Below, in pieces: positions 1-7,260 of a stretch of DNA of 9,320 nt (positions within the stretch are counted from its first letter, which is position 1; every line of letters begins with the position of its first letter). Origin of the DNA: Pseudomonadota bacterium. Its GTDB lineage: Bacteria > Pseudomonadota > Gammaproteobacteria > Enterobacterales > Enterobacteriaceae. The notes below the pieces were generated by a model, which searched no databases, was not told where the DNA came from, and saw only the letters and a list, made by a program, of their open reading frames with translations. The position numbers and the translations under genes are program-made. The DNA lies in contig JAFACP010000419.1 of NCBI GenBank assembly GCA_023425455.1, positions 1 to 9,320 on the forward strand, read 5' to 3'.

Positions 1-2
1 AC

Positions 3-677
3 GCAGCGCAGCTCAACCTGGATTTCACCAAAGTCACCGCGCCTATCGATGGCCGCGCCAGCCGGGCATTGATCACCAGCGGTAATCTGGTCACCGCGGG
101 CGACAGCGCCAGCGTACTCACCACCCTGGTCTCGCAGAAGACGGTGTACGTCTACTTTGACGTAGATGAGTCAACCTATCTTCGCTATCAGGATCTGGCC
201 CGCAAAGGACAAGGGGCGTCCAGCGATCATACGGCGCTTCCGGTTGAGATTGGCCTGACCGGCGAGGCGGGTTACCCCCATCAGGGCAAGGTGGATTTCC
301 TTGATAATCAGCTAACGCCTGCCACCGGGACGATCCGCATGCGGGCGCTGCTGGACAACGCGCAGCGTCAGTTCACGCCGGGTCTTTTTGCCCGCGTACG
401 CCTGCCGGGAAGTGCGGAATTCAAGGCCACGCTTATCGACGACAAAGCGGTGCTCACCGATCAGGATCGCAAATACGTGTATATCGTGGATAAAGACGGA
501 AAAGCGCAGCGCCGCGACATTACGCCCGGGCGTCTGGCAAACGGTTTACGCATCGTGCAGCAGGGGCTGAACCCTGGCGATAAAGTCATCGTCGATGGTT
601 TACAAAAAGTGTTTATGCCGGGTATGCCGGTGAACGCCAAAACCGTTGCCATGACCCCCCGCGCCGCCCTCAACTGA
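3..677 (+). CDS. oqxA: OqxA, periplasmic adaptor (membrane fusion protein) of the OqxAB RND efflux pump, 5' end missing
   Basis: OqxA is the periplasmic adaptor that links the inner-membrane pump OqxB to an outer-membrane channel, normally TolC, for export of quinolones, chloramphenicol, nitrofurantoin, olaquindox and other compounds. The reading frame is open from base 3, and 224 residues plus the stop are visible. The full protein is about 391 residues, so roughly the first 167 (lipoyl and helical hairpin start) lie left of the window. The visible part begins with the end of the lipoyl domain (DFTKVTAPIDGRASRALITSG), then the beta-barrel (VYVYFDVDES; TGTIRMRALLDN; FTPGLFARVRLPG) and the membrane-proximal domain (KYVYIVDKDGKAQRRDI; GLNPGDKVIVDGLQKV). 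These are standard RND adaptor signatures, and the sequence matches OqxA as I recall it. The TTG at 69 is an internal codon, not a start. oqxB follows after 24 bases, so the two genes are surely cotranscribed. Confidence 0.93.
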   Translation, partial: AAQLNLDFTKVTAPIDGRASRALITSGNLVTAGDSASVLTTLVSQKTVYVYFDVDESTYLRYQDLARKGQGASSDHTALPVEIGLTGEAGYPHQGKVDFLDNQLTPATGTIRMRALLDNAQRQFTPGLFARVRLPGSAEFKATLIDDKAVLTDQDRKYVYIVDKDGKAQRRDITPGRLANGLRIVQQGLNPGDKVIVDGLQKVFMPGMPVNAKTVAMTPRAALN

Positions 678-701
678 TCCCCTGACCTGAGAATCCAAGC
701 C

Positions 702-3700
702 ATGGACTTTTCCCGTTTTTTCATCGACAGGCCGATTTTTGCCGCCGTACTGTCGATTCTGATTTTTATCACAGGACTGATCGCCATCCCGCTGCTGCCG
801 GTGAGCGAATATCCTGACGTCGTGCCGCCAAGCGTGCAGGTACGCGCGGAGTACCCGGGCGCCAACCCGAAAGTGATCGCGGAGACCGTCGCAACGCCGC
901 TGGAAGAGGCGATCAACGGCGTTGAGAACATGATGTACATGAAATCCGTCGCCGGCTCGGACGGCGTACTGGTGACGACCGTTACCTTCCGTCCGGGGAC
1001 GGACCCCGATCAGGCGCAGGTTCAGGTGCAAAACCGGGTCGCACAGGCTGAGGCACGTCTGCCGGAAGATGTACGGCGTCTGGGTATCACCACCCAGAAG
1101 CAGTCGCCGACGCTCACGCTGGTGGTGCATCTGTTTTCCCCTGGCGGTAAATATGACTCACTGTATATGCGTAACTACGCCACGCTAAAAGTGAAGGATG
1201 AACTGGCGCGCCTGCCCGGTGTCGGCCAGATTCAGATTTTCGGCTCCGGTGAATACGCGATGCGCATCTGGCTGGATCCCAACAAGGTGGCGGCGCGCGG
1301 GCTGACCGCCTCGGATGTGGTCACGGCGATGCAGGAGCAGAACGTCCAGGTTTCCGCCGGGCAACTGGGTGCCGAGCCACTGCCGAAAGAGAGCGATTTC
1401 CTGATCTCGATTAACGCCCAGGGCCGCCTGCATACCGAAGAGGAGTTTGGCAATATTATCCTGAAAACGACGCAGGACGGTTCGGTCGTTCGCCTGCGCG
1501 ACGTGGCACGGATAGAGCTGGGGTCGGGCAGTTACGCCCTGCGCTCCCAGTTGAACAATAAAGACGCGGTCGGGATTGGTATTTTCCAGTCGCCGGGGGC
1601 GAACGCCATCGATTTGTCTAACGCGGTGCGCGCCAAAATGGACGAACTCTCCACCCGCTTCCCGGACGATATGAAGTGGGCGGCACCTTACGATCCCACC
1701 GTTTTTGTTCGCGACTCCATCCGGGCGGTGGTGCAAACGCTGCTGGAAGCGGTGGTGCTGGTGGTACTGGTGGTGATCCTGTTCCTGCAAACCTGGCGGG
1801 CGTCGATCATTCCGTTGATCGCCGTGCCGGTATCGGTGGTGGGCACCTTCAGCATTCTCTACCTGCTGGGCTTTTCGCTGAATACCCTGAGTCTGTTCGG
1901 GCTGGTGTTGGCTATCGGTATCGTGGTGGATGACGCCATCGTGGTGGTGGAAAACGTCGAGCGAAATATCGAGGAGGGGCTTGCCCCGCTTGCGGCGGCG
2001 CACCAGGCGATGCGTGAAGTGTCCGGGCCAATTATCGCCATTGCGCTGGTGCTGTGCGCGGTCTTTGTCCCTATGGCGTTTCTCTCGGGCGTGACCGGTC
2101 AGTTCTACAAGCAGTTTGCGGTGACGATCGCGATTTCAACGGTGATCTCGGCCATCAACTCGCTGACCCTCTCTCCGGCGCTGGCGGCGCTGCTTTTAAA
2201 GCCGCACGGCGCGGCGAAAGATTTTCCGACCCGGCTTATCGAACGTCTGTTCGGCTGGCTTTTCCGTCCGTTTAACCGCTTTTTCCACCGTAGCTCAAAC
2301 GGCTATCAGGGGCTGGTGGGCAAAACGCTCGGACGGCGCGGCGCGGTATTTGCGGTGTATGTTCTGCTGCTCTGTGCGGCGGGCGTCATGTTTAAAGCGG
2401 TCCCCGGCGGATTTATTCCGACGCAGGATAAGCTGTACCTGATTGGCGGCGTGAAGATGCCGGAAGGCTCGTCGCTGGCGCGCACCGACGCGGTGATCCG
2501 CAAAATGAGCGAAATCGGTATGAATACCGAAGGCGTGGACTATGCGGTCGCGTTTCCGGGGCTGAATGCGCTGCAGTTCACCAACACGCCGAATACCGGG
2601 ACAGTCTTCTTCGGCCTGAAGCCGTTCGACCAGCGGAAACATTCTGCGGCGGAAATTAACGCGGAGATCAACGCGAAAATTGCGCAAATTCAGCAGGGCT
2701 TTGGCTTCTCCATACTGCCGCCGCCGATTTTAGGGCTGGGTCAGGGGTCGGGCTACTCCCTGTACATTCAGGATCGCGCGGGTCTGGGCTATGGCGCGCT
2801 GCAAAACGCGGTGAACAGCATGTCCGGCGCCATTATGCAGACGCCGGGGATGCATTTCCCGATCTCAACCTACCAGGCTAACGTTCCGCAGCTGGACGTG
2901 CAGGTCGACCGGGATAAGGCCAAAGCGCAGGGGGTGTTGCTGACCGATCTGTTCGGTACGCTGCAAACCTATCTGGGTTCGTCGTATGTGAATGACTTCA
3001 ACCAGTTCGGCCGTACCTGGCGCGTGATGGCGCAGGCTGACGGGCAGTTCCGCGACAGCGTGGAAGATATTGCTAATCTGCGTACCCGTAATAGCCAGGG
3101 CGAAATGGTGCCGATCGGCAGTATGGTGAAAATCACCACCACCTACGGGCCGGATCCGGTGATCCGCTACAACGGCTACCCCGCAGCGGATCTGATTGGC
3201 GATGCCGATCCTCGCGTGCTCTCCTCCACGCAGGCGATGACGCAGCTGGAAGGCATGTCTAAGCAGATCCTGCCGAACGGAATGAATATTGAATGGACGG
3301 ACCTGAGCTTCCAGCAGGCCACGCAGGGCAATACGGCGCTGATCGTCTTCCCGGTCGCGGTACTGCTGGCATTCCTGGTGCTGGCGGCGCTGTATGAAAG
3401 CTGGACCCTGCCGCTGGCGGTGATCCTCATCGTTCCGATGACCATGCTGTCCGCGCTGTTTGGCGTCTGGCTGACCGGGGGCGATAACAACGTGTTTGTG
3501 CAGGTGGGGCTGGTGGTACTGATGGGGCTGGCCTGTAAAAACGCGATTCTTATCGTTGAGTTTGCCCGCGAACTGGAAATTCAGGGCAAAGGCATCATGG
3601 AGGCCGCGCTGGAGGCGTGTCGCCTGCGTTTACGCCCGATAGTGATGACCTCGATTGCCTTTATTGCCGGGACAATTCCGCTGATCCTCGGCCATGGCGC

Positions 3701-3854
3701 GGGCGCAGAAGTGCGTGGCGTCACCGGGATCACCGTGTTCTCCGGGATGCTGGGGGTAACGCTCTTTGGGTTGTTCCTGACGCCGGTATTTTACGTCACG
3801 CTGCGTAAATTCGTGACGCGCGGCAAAAAGGAAAGCGACGTTTTACCTGCGTAG
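702..3854 (+). CDS. oqxB: OqxB, inner-membrane RND multidrug efflux transporter
   Basis: OqxB is the proton-driven pump of the OqxAB-TolC tripartite system. The protein has 1050 residues, the usual OqxB length, and the start MDFSRFFIDRPIFA is typical of HAE-1 RND pumps. Its layout is complete: TM1 at about 10-30, a first periplasmic porter/docking region at about 31-335, TM2-TM6 at about 340-495, a second periplasmic region at about 565-870, and TM8-TM12 at about 875-1035. The proton-relay residues are all visible: D410 and D411 in GIVVDDAIVVVENV, K946 in LACKNAILIVEF, and R978 and T983 in RLRPIVMTS, equivalent to the AcrB Asp407/Asp408/Lys940/Arg971/Thr978 set. No frameshift or stop interrupts it. 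The ATG has only a weak Shine-Dalgarno (TGAGA about 10 bases upstream), which fits translation coupled to oqxA. No IS26 or other element flanks the genes here, so this looks like the resident chromosomal copy and not the IS26-bounded plasmid form. Confidence 0.97.
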   Translation: MDFSRFFIDRPIFAAVLSILIFITGLIAIPLLPVSEYPDVVPPSVQVRAEYPGANPKVIAETVATPLEEAINGVENMMYMKSVAGSDGVLVTTVTFRPGTDPDQAQVQVQNRVAQAEARLPEDVRRLGITTQKQSPTLTLVVHLFSPGGKYDSLYMRNYATLKVKDELARLPGVGQIQIFGSGEYAMRIWLDPNKVAARGLTASDVVTAMQEQNVQVSAGQLGAEPLPKESDFLISINAQGRLHTEEEFGNIILKTTQDGSVVRLRDVARIELGSGSYALRSQLNNKDAVGIGIFQSPGANAIDLSNAVRAKMDELSTRFPDDMKWAAPYDPTVFVRDSIRAVVQTLLEAVVLVVLVVILFLQTWRASIIPLIAVPVSVVGTFSILYLLGFSLNTLSLFGLVLAIGIVVDDAIVVVENVERNIEEGLAPLAAAHQAMREVSGPIIAIALVLCAVFVPMAFLSGVTGQFYKQFAVTIAISTVISAINSLTLSPALAALLLKPHGAAKDFPTRLIERLFGWLFRPFNRFFHRSSNGYQGLVGKTLGRRGAVFAVYVLLLCAAGVMFKAVPGGFIPTQDKLYLIGGVKMPEGSSLARTDAVIRKMSEIGMNTEGVDYAVAFPGLNALQFTNTPNTGTVFFGLKPFDQRKHSAAEINAEINAKIAQIQQGFGFSILPPPILGLGQGSGYSLYIQDRAGLGYGALQNAVNSMSGAIMQTPGMHFPISTYQANVPQLDVQVDRDKAKAQGVLLTDLFGTLQTYLGSSYVNDFNQFGRTWRVMAQADGQFRDSVEDIANLRTRNSQGEMVPIGSMVKITTTYGPDPVIRYNGYPAADLIGDADPRVLSSTQAMTQLEGMSKQILPNGMNIEWTDLSFQQATQGNTALIVFPVAVLLAFLVLAALYESWTLPLAVILIVPMTMLSALFGVWLTGGDNNVFVQVGLVVLMGLACKNAILIVEFARELEIQGKGIMEAALEACRLRLRPIVMTSIAFIAGTIPLILGHGAGAEVRGVTGITVFSGMLGVTLFGLFLTPVFYVTLRKFVTRGKKESDVLPA

Positions 3855-3871
3855 AGACGTTGCCGATAACC

Positions 3872-3907
3872 AAAAACCGCCTTCACTGTGAAGGCGGTTT
3901 TTTTTTT
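3872..3907. terminator. Bidirectional Rho-independent terminator between oqxB and oqxR
   Basis: The arms CCGCCTTC (3877-3884) and GAAGGCGG (3890-3897) form a GC-rich stem with a short loop. The stem is flanked by five A on the left and ten T on the right. Reading +, it ends the oqxAB message 18 bases after the oqxB stop. Reading -, it also gives a stem followed by TTTTT, downstream of oqxR. It therefore insulates the two convergent units. Confidence 0.9.
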
Positions 3908-3923
3908 CGCAACAGGGGAAGCA

Positions 3924-4403
3924 TCAGGTCGTTTTTTTATCCTGGCTGATAAGCTCAGGCAACGGATCCCATCTGCTGCCGTCGGCGTTTTTGACCGCTT
4001 GCAGGGCGCTTGCCACGCTATGACGAGCTAATACCGCGAGCGATGCCTGTTCTGCCTCTTCGGCAACCGACCTGAAGTACCAGCACGCGTTGGCGCTGAC
4101 GACGCAGCGGGCCGGCACGTCCGGACGCGACGCCCACAGTTTTTTGTCTTCGATGACCGAAAGGTAGATATCGCGCAGGGTGATCTCTTCTGGCGGGCGG
4201 CCGAGATGAATAGAGCCATTGCGGCCAAGCGTTGAGACGATAATGCCATCCCGCGTGAGCGGAACCATCAATTTGCGGATGAAGCTCGGATTCGCCTCCA
4301 GGCCGTAGGCCAGAGTCGCGCTCGTCGAACGTTCACCCAATTGCTCCGCCATCGCTACGCTGAGAACCATCTGCAAAGCTGTCGGGAAGCGGTAATCTAA
4401 CAT
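3924..4403 (-). CDS. oqxR: OqxR, Rrf2-family transcriptional repressor of oqxAB
   Basis: OqxR is the local repressor of oqxAB (and of rarA in Klebsiella); its loss is a known route to pump overexpression and multidrug resistance. The protein has 159 residues. An Rrf2-type winged helix-turn-helix fills about residues 5-85 (ATLAYGLEANPSFIRKLMVP; IVSTLGRNGSIHLGRP; ITLRDIYLSVI), followed by a dimerisation helix. Only two cysteines are present, C100 and C107. The CX5CX5C cluster motif of IscR-type Rrf2 proteins is absent, so an iron-sulfur sensor of that type is not indicated. The ATG at 4403 was chosen because AGGA lies 7 bases upstream and MLDYRF is the family's usual start. An in-frame extension to 4505 would cover the predicted promoter and has no family resemblance. 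The gene is convergent with oqxB across a shared terminator, is complete, and is probably functional. Confidence 0.88.
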   Translation of the reverse strand: MLDYRFPTALQMVLSVAMAEQLGERSTSATLAYGLEANPSFIRKLMVPLTRDGIIVSTLGRNGSIHLGRPPEEITLRDIYLSVIEDKKLWASRPDVPARCVVSANACWYFRSVAEEAEQASLAVLARHSVASALQAVKNADGSRWDPLPELISQDKKTT

Positions 4404-4787
4404 TTTTGTGTCCTGGGTTGCGGTGAATCTTGTTCTTTTTGGCACCGCAGAGGTGAATAAGCAATAAACAACAATATAACAAATACGGTAATTTTTTTGA
4501 AGCAATCTGCGGCACCGCGAGCGAACAGCGCCGGGCTGACATCACGACCCGGAGGGGATCGCCAGCGCGTTTTCTGTCATGCGAAGGGCGTACAGGTCAG
4601 GTGCTGAGCCTCGGGCTTATCGTGAGTCATCATTCCCCCCGGCACAATCGCCCTGCCCTCCTGACAACGTTGTTATATTCACGTCAGTCTGATGACAGCT
4701 CCGCTGTGTATATTCATTTTAAAACCACAGAGAATACCCCGTGGTGAAATATCGACAACATCATCTTATTTAAATAAGGTAAAGATC
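4404..4787. other. Intergenic region between divergent oqxR and the DUF1471 gene
   Basis: This stretch of 384 bases separates two divergently transcribed genes. Its left part (4404-4501) is AT-rich and holds the oqxR leader and promoter. The part from about 4502 to 4660 is GC-rich, with no convincing open frame, RNA gene or repeat family that I can recognise. From about 4660 to 4787 it becomes AT-rich again and should contain the promoter of the DUF1471 gene. Candidate -10 hexamers TATATT occur at 4674-4679 and 4709-4714, and an ATGACA (-35-like) at 4692-4697, but none forms a well-spaced pair, so I do not assign a promoter. A perfect 10-base palindrome, ACAACGTTGT, lies at 4664-4673. Confidence 0.6.
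4473..4501 (-). promoter_or_regulatory. Predicted sigma-70 promoter of oqxR
   Basis: On the - strand, a -35 TTCAAA (4501-4496, 4 of 6 consensus) is separated by exactly 17 bases from a -10 TATATT (4478-4473). The predicted start is near 4466, leaving a leader of about 60 bases before the oqxR ATG. An 8-base and a 7-base motif are each repeated on either side of it and may be operator sequence. Confidence 0.55.
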
Positions 4788-5039
4788 ATGAAAGCATTAC
4801 TTATTACATCACTCTTCATCGGATATATTAGCCTGAACAGCGCATTCGCCGCGCAATTAATTAACCATGTTGATGGCAAAGAGAAAATCGGTGTTGTCTC
4901 TGCCGGCAACGCTTATACTCTGGATGACTTATCAAATGAACTGAGTCGTAAGGCCGACGCTCAGGGTGCGAGCGCATATAAAATCCTGTCCACCAGCGGA
5001 CATAATCGCCTGCACGGCGTGGCTGAGATTTATAAATAA
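4788..5039 (+). CDS. Small periplasmic DUF1471 protein of the BhsA/McbA/YhcN family
   Basis: The protein is 83 residues. A Sec signal peptide (about 1-21: charged MK, hydrophobic LLITSLFIGYISL, cleavage likely after AFA) precedes a mature protein of about 62 residues. Its second half is a DUF1471 domain: KIGVVSAGNAYTLDDLSNEL, then RKADAQGASAYKILSTSG, and the family's closing HGVAEIYK. E. coli relatives (YhcN, BhsA, McbA and others) are exported stress proteins that affect acid or peroxide response, surface hydrophobicity and biofilm. The particular role of this paralogue cannot be told. The ATG at 4788 was chosen because AAGG lies 8 bases upstream and the signal peptide starts there; an in-frame ATG at 4692 adds 32 unlikely residues. 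The gene stands alone between two - strand genes and is clearly richer in A+T than its neighbours. Confidence 0.85.
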   Translation: MKALLITSLFIGYISLNSAFAAQLINHVDGKEKIGVVSAGNAYTLDDLSNELSRKADAQGASAYKILSTSGHNRLHGVAEIYK

Positions 5040-5168
5040 AGCGTTATTATCTGGCGAGCAGATAAGGCGATAAATCATCTGTATTACGCGCGATACACCC
5101 TTCTCAGAATATACGCTCGTCTTTCGCCAGAAGATGAATAAAGAGCAAAAGAGGCGGAGCTGAAACCG

Positions 5169-5198
5169 CACCCTGCCTGTAGCGATACAGACAGGGTG
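5169..5198. terminator. Hairpin between the convergent DUF1471 and symporter genes, probable terminator
   Basis: The arms CACCCTGCCTGT (5169-5180) and ACAGACAGGGTG (5187-5198) pair at 11 of 12 positions around a 6-base loop. The hairpin starts 15 bases past the symporter stop. The following T-run is weak in both directions (GGTTTC on -, CCTTTTCT a little further on +), so termination is likely but not textbook. Confidence 0.55.
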
Positions 5199-5213
5199 GG
5201 AGGACCTTTTCTA

Positions 5214-6974
5214 TCAGGCGGTCGAGGCGGCCAGACGCGTTTGCGACAGCGCGCTTCGCCACAGCGCATAGCCGACGATAAACACCGCCATCGCGCAGCT
5301 GAGATACAGACTGCGGCCCCACAGCGGATTAGGGATCAGCGCCATCAGCGACAGCCCACCCGCCATATACATGGTCAGCACACCCAGCTTTTTGCGCTGC
5401 ATGCAGTCAACCTGATCCTGCTCGTTACCCGCTTCACACGGGGTTTCCACATCGGTGAAGAACGCGTCGGTGGTGGCACGCCACGGATCGCTCTCTTCCC
5501 GCCAGAACAGCCGGGTCAGGCAGAAGAAGCCGCCGGTAAGAACAAGATGCGCGGCAATCGGGATGATGTTTTTCAGCTCGCCCACTTCGCGCGCGGTCAG
5601 GGTTTCCACGCCAAACACGCGCATCACATACTGCGGCGTCAGGATGCTGACCACCAGCCAGGAGACGCCGAGCCCGACCACAACGGTTGCCCACGGCGCC
5701 CAGCGCGGGGTTTTGCGGATCAGCATGCCGAAGAACAGCGGCACCAGCACAGGCGACTGCAGCAGCGTGGCGACCTGCATCATCAGATCAAACAGGCTTA
5801 AGTGCTTGAGCGAGTTGAAGAACTGCGCCATCAGGATAACCAGAATGCCGTTCACCAGGCAGGCCAGCTGCCCGACGCGCAGCTGTTCGCCGTCAGACGC
5901 CTGCCCTTTACGCACGATCGAGGCATAGAAGCTACGCACAAAGATCCCGGAGTTACGATTGAGCGCGGAGTCCATCGAGGACATGGTGGCGGCAAACAGC
6001 CCGGCCATCAGCAGACCAACGGTGCCCAGCGGCATGGCGTTACGGGCGAACACCAGATACACCGCATCACGGGATTTTGCCCCCAGGTTGACGTATTCCG
6101 AGCCGGCATCCGGGTAGAGAATGGCGGAGGCCCACGGCGGAATAAACCAGATTAGCGCGCCGACCAGCATCATCCCCAGCGCCATCAGCGCGGCTTTGCT
6201 GGCGTTGTGCGAATCTTTGGCGTTCAGGAAACGATAGGACTCCTGCATGTTGTTAATGCTCTGCAGCTGCTTCACCACAAAGAACAGGAACGTGCAGACC
6301 ATCAGCAGCGGATAGTTCATATCCGGGCCGGTGAAGAAATCGACCGGGAAATCGCTGACGATATGCCCCGGCCCACCGACGAGAACCAGCGCTACCACGG
6401 CGCAGGCCACGGAGATCACCGCCACCACCAGCGTCTGGATAAAGTCTGATGCCACCACGCCCCACGCGCCGCTGAGCAGGGAAATGGCCAGCACGGCGAT
6501 CCCCGTTACCCAGATGGTCACGGTGATGTCGGCGTTGAACACCGCAGAGGCAAATACCCCGAGGCCGTTCAGCCATACGCCGGCGTTGATGACGCTAAGC
6601 GGAATGATAACCCAGGTAAAAAATTGCTCGTTGACCGGACCAAAACGGCGGCGCACGGCCTCCGTCGGGGTATCGACCCGCATCTGACGAAAACGGCGGG
6701 CGAAATATTGCCATGCGAACAGGTAGGCCACCATGTTGCCGACAAATACTGCCAGCACGGCAAACCCGTCGGTGAAGGCCTTACCGGCGGCACCGGTAAA
6801 GGTCCAGGCGGAGAACTGCGTCATAAACGCCGTCGCGCCAACCATCCACCACAGCATCTTGCCGCCTCCGCGGAAGTAGTCGCTGGTGCTGTTGCTGGCC
6901 ATCTTCTTAAATAACAGGCTAATGATGACCATCAAGGCAAAATAGCCTGCAATCACCAGGTAATCGTAGTTCAT
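5214..6974 (-). CDS. Sodium:solute symporter (SSS family), substrate unknown
   Basis: This is an inner-membrane secondary transporter of the SSS family (LeuT fold), expected to couple solute uptake to Na+ entry. It has 586 residues with about 13-14 hydrophobic segments from the first TM (about 3-22) to the last (about 552-573). The family N-terminal signature SDYFRGGGKMLWW with FSAWTFTGAAG follows TM1 (about 31-64). The core motif AGLFAATMSSMDSALNRNSG is at about 324-343, and its SSMDS should hold the Na2-site hydroxyls. A hydrophilic loop at about 492-528 (ATTDAFFTDVETP) is of the type seen in sugar-like SSS members, but that is only suggestive. ATG at 6974 was preferred over GTG at 6986: GGGGGGA lies just upstream of the ATG, whereas the GTG sits directly against GGAGA. 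There is no catabolic neighbour in the window to give the substrate. A palindrome on the promoter suggests repressor control. The gene is complete. Confidence 0.88.
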   Translation of the reverse strand: MNYDYLVIAGYFALMVIISLLFKKMASNSTSDYFRGGGKMLWWMVGATAFMTQFSAWTFTGAAGKAFTDGFAVLAVFVGNMVAYLFAWQYFARRFRQMRVDTPTEAVRRRFGPVNEQFFTWVIIPLSVINAGVWLNGLGVFASAVFNADITVTIWVTGIAVLAISLLSGAWGVVASDFIQTLVVAVISVACAVVALVLVGGPGHIVSDFPVDFFTGPDMNYPLLMVCTFLFFVVKQLQSINNMQESYRFLNAKDSHNASKAALMALGMMLVGALIWFIPPWASAILYPDAGSEYVNLGAKSRDAVYLVFARNAMPLGTVGLLMAGLFAATMSSMDSALNRNSGIFVRSFYASIVRKGQASDGEQLRVGQLACLVNGILVILMAQFFNSLKHLSLFDLMMQVATLLQSPVLVPLFFGMLIRKTPRWAPWATVVVGLGVSWLVVSILTPQYVMRVFGVETLTAREVGELKNIIPIAAHLVLTGGFFCLTRLFWREESDPWRATTDAFFTDVETPCEAGNEQDQVDCMQRKKLGVLTMYMAGGLSLMALIPNPLWGRSLYLSCAMAVFIVGYALWRSALSQTRLAASTA

Positions 6975-7029
6975 GCTTCCCCCCACTCTCCAGTCTCAAT
7001 GGAAGCAATAAACCATCAATCCATTTAAA

Positions 7030-7046
7030 ATGAAACGTTATTTCAT
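7030..7046. promoter_or_regulatory. Palindromic operator candidate at the symporter transcription start
   Basis: ATGAAA (7030-7035) and TTTCAT (7041-7046) form perfect 6-base arms around a 5-base centre. The element begins 2 bases after the predicted -10 and spans the predicted +1, the usual place for a repressor. The GAAA/TTTC arm style resembles sites of IclR-family repressors such as KdgR. That identity is inference, because the regulator is not in the window. Confidence 0.5.
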
Positions 7047-7048
7047 AA

Positions 7049-7076
7049 ATCATAGCGGTAAATGAGAGCGTGATAA
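7049..7076 (-). promoter_or_regulatory. Predicted sigma-70 promoter of the SSS symporter gene
   Basis: On the - strand, TTATCA (7076-7071, 4 of 6 to the -35 consensus) and TATGAT (7054-7049, 5 of 6 to the -10) are spaced 16 bases apart. The predicted start is near 7042, giving a leader of about 68 bases. No other pair upstream of the gene is as good. Confidence 0.55.
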
Positions 7077-7237
7077 CATATGCGAAATTTTTCCCGCGGT
7101 CGGGGAGAGAAAGCGGGTGCAAACGCCAGAGGATATGGGGTATATGAAACCGGCGACGGGCGGTTTATCCCCTCAGGATAACCATGCTAATCCATTCGAT
7201 TTTATCGAGCCGTAACCGGCGTAACGGCCATTAATAA

Positions 7238-7254
7238 GGGGGCCAGAAGCCCCC
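7238..7254 (-). terminator. Terminator downstream of arsC
   Basis: Read on the - strand, GGGGGC and GCCCCC pair around a 5-base loop, 6 bases past the arsC stop, followed by TTATTAAT. It closes the ars operon before the symporter promoter region. The T-run is imperfect. Confidence 0.7.
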
Positions 7255-7260
7255 CGCTAT

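Noticed and set aside
1185..2003. Long open frame of 272 codons antisense to oqxB
   Set aside because: It lies wholly opposite a well-supported gene. The predicted protein is low-complexity, rich in R, H, Q and G, typical of the complement of GC-rich coding sequence.
4404..4505. N-terminal extension of OqxR to 4505
   Set aside because: The extension covers the predicted promoter and leader and bypasses the well-spaced AGGA site before the ATG at 4403.
4577..4633. An 18-codon open frame on the - strand after GGGGGGA and a double ATG (MMTHDKPEA...)
   Set aside because: The purine run is 1 base from the first ATG and 4 from the second, too close for normal initiation at the first. The peptide is very short and there is no further evidence of translation.
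5047..5065. Hairpin TTATCTG / CAGATAA just after the DUF1471 gene, considered as a terminator
   Set aside because: The stem is short and AT-rich, and no T-run follows it.
5196..6155. + strand open frames opposite the symporter gene
   Set aside because: These are complement artefacts of the symporter coding sequence, with no start signal and biased composition.
7080..7181. A 33-codon + strand open frame upstream of the symporter
   Set aside because: It has no good Shine-Dalgarno, overlaps the predicted symporter promoter on the other strand, and has no recognisable features.
7162..7183. Inverted repeat GGTTTATCC / GGATAACC
   Set aside because: It contains a one-base bulge, has no T-run and no clear link to a gene boundary. 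It could be incidental.
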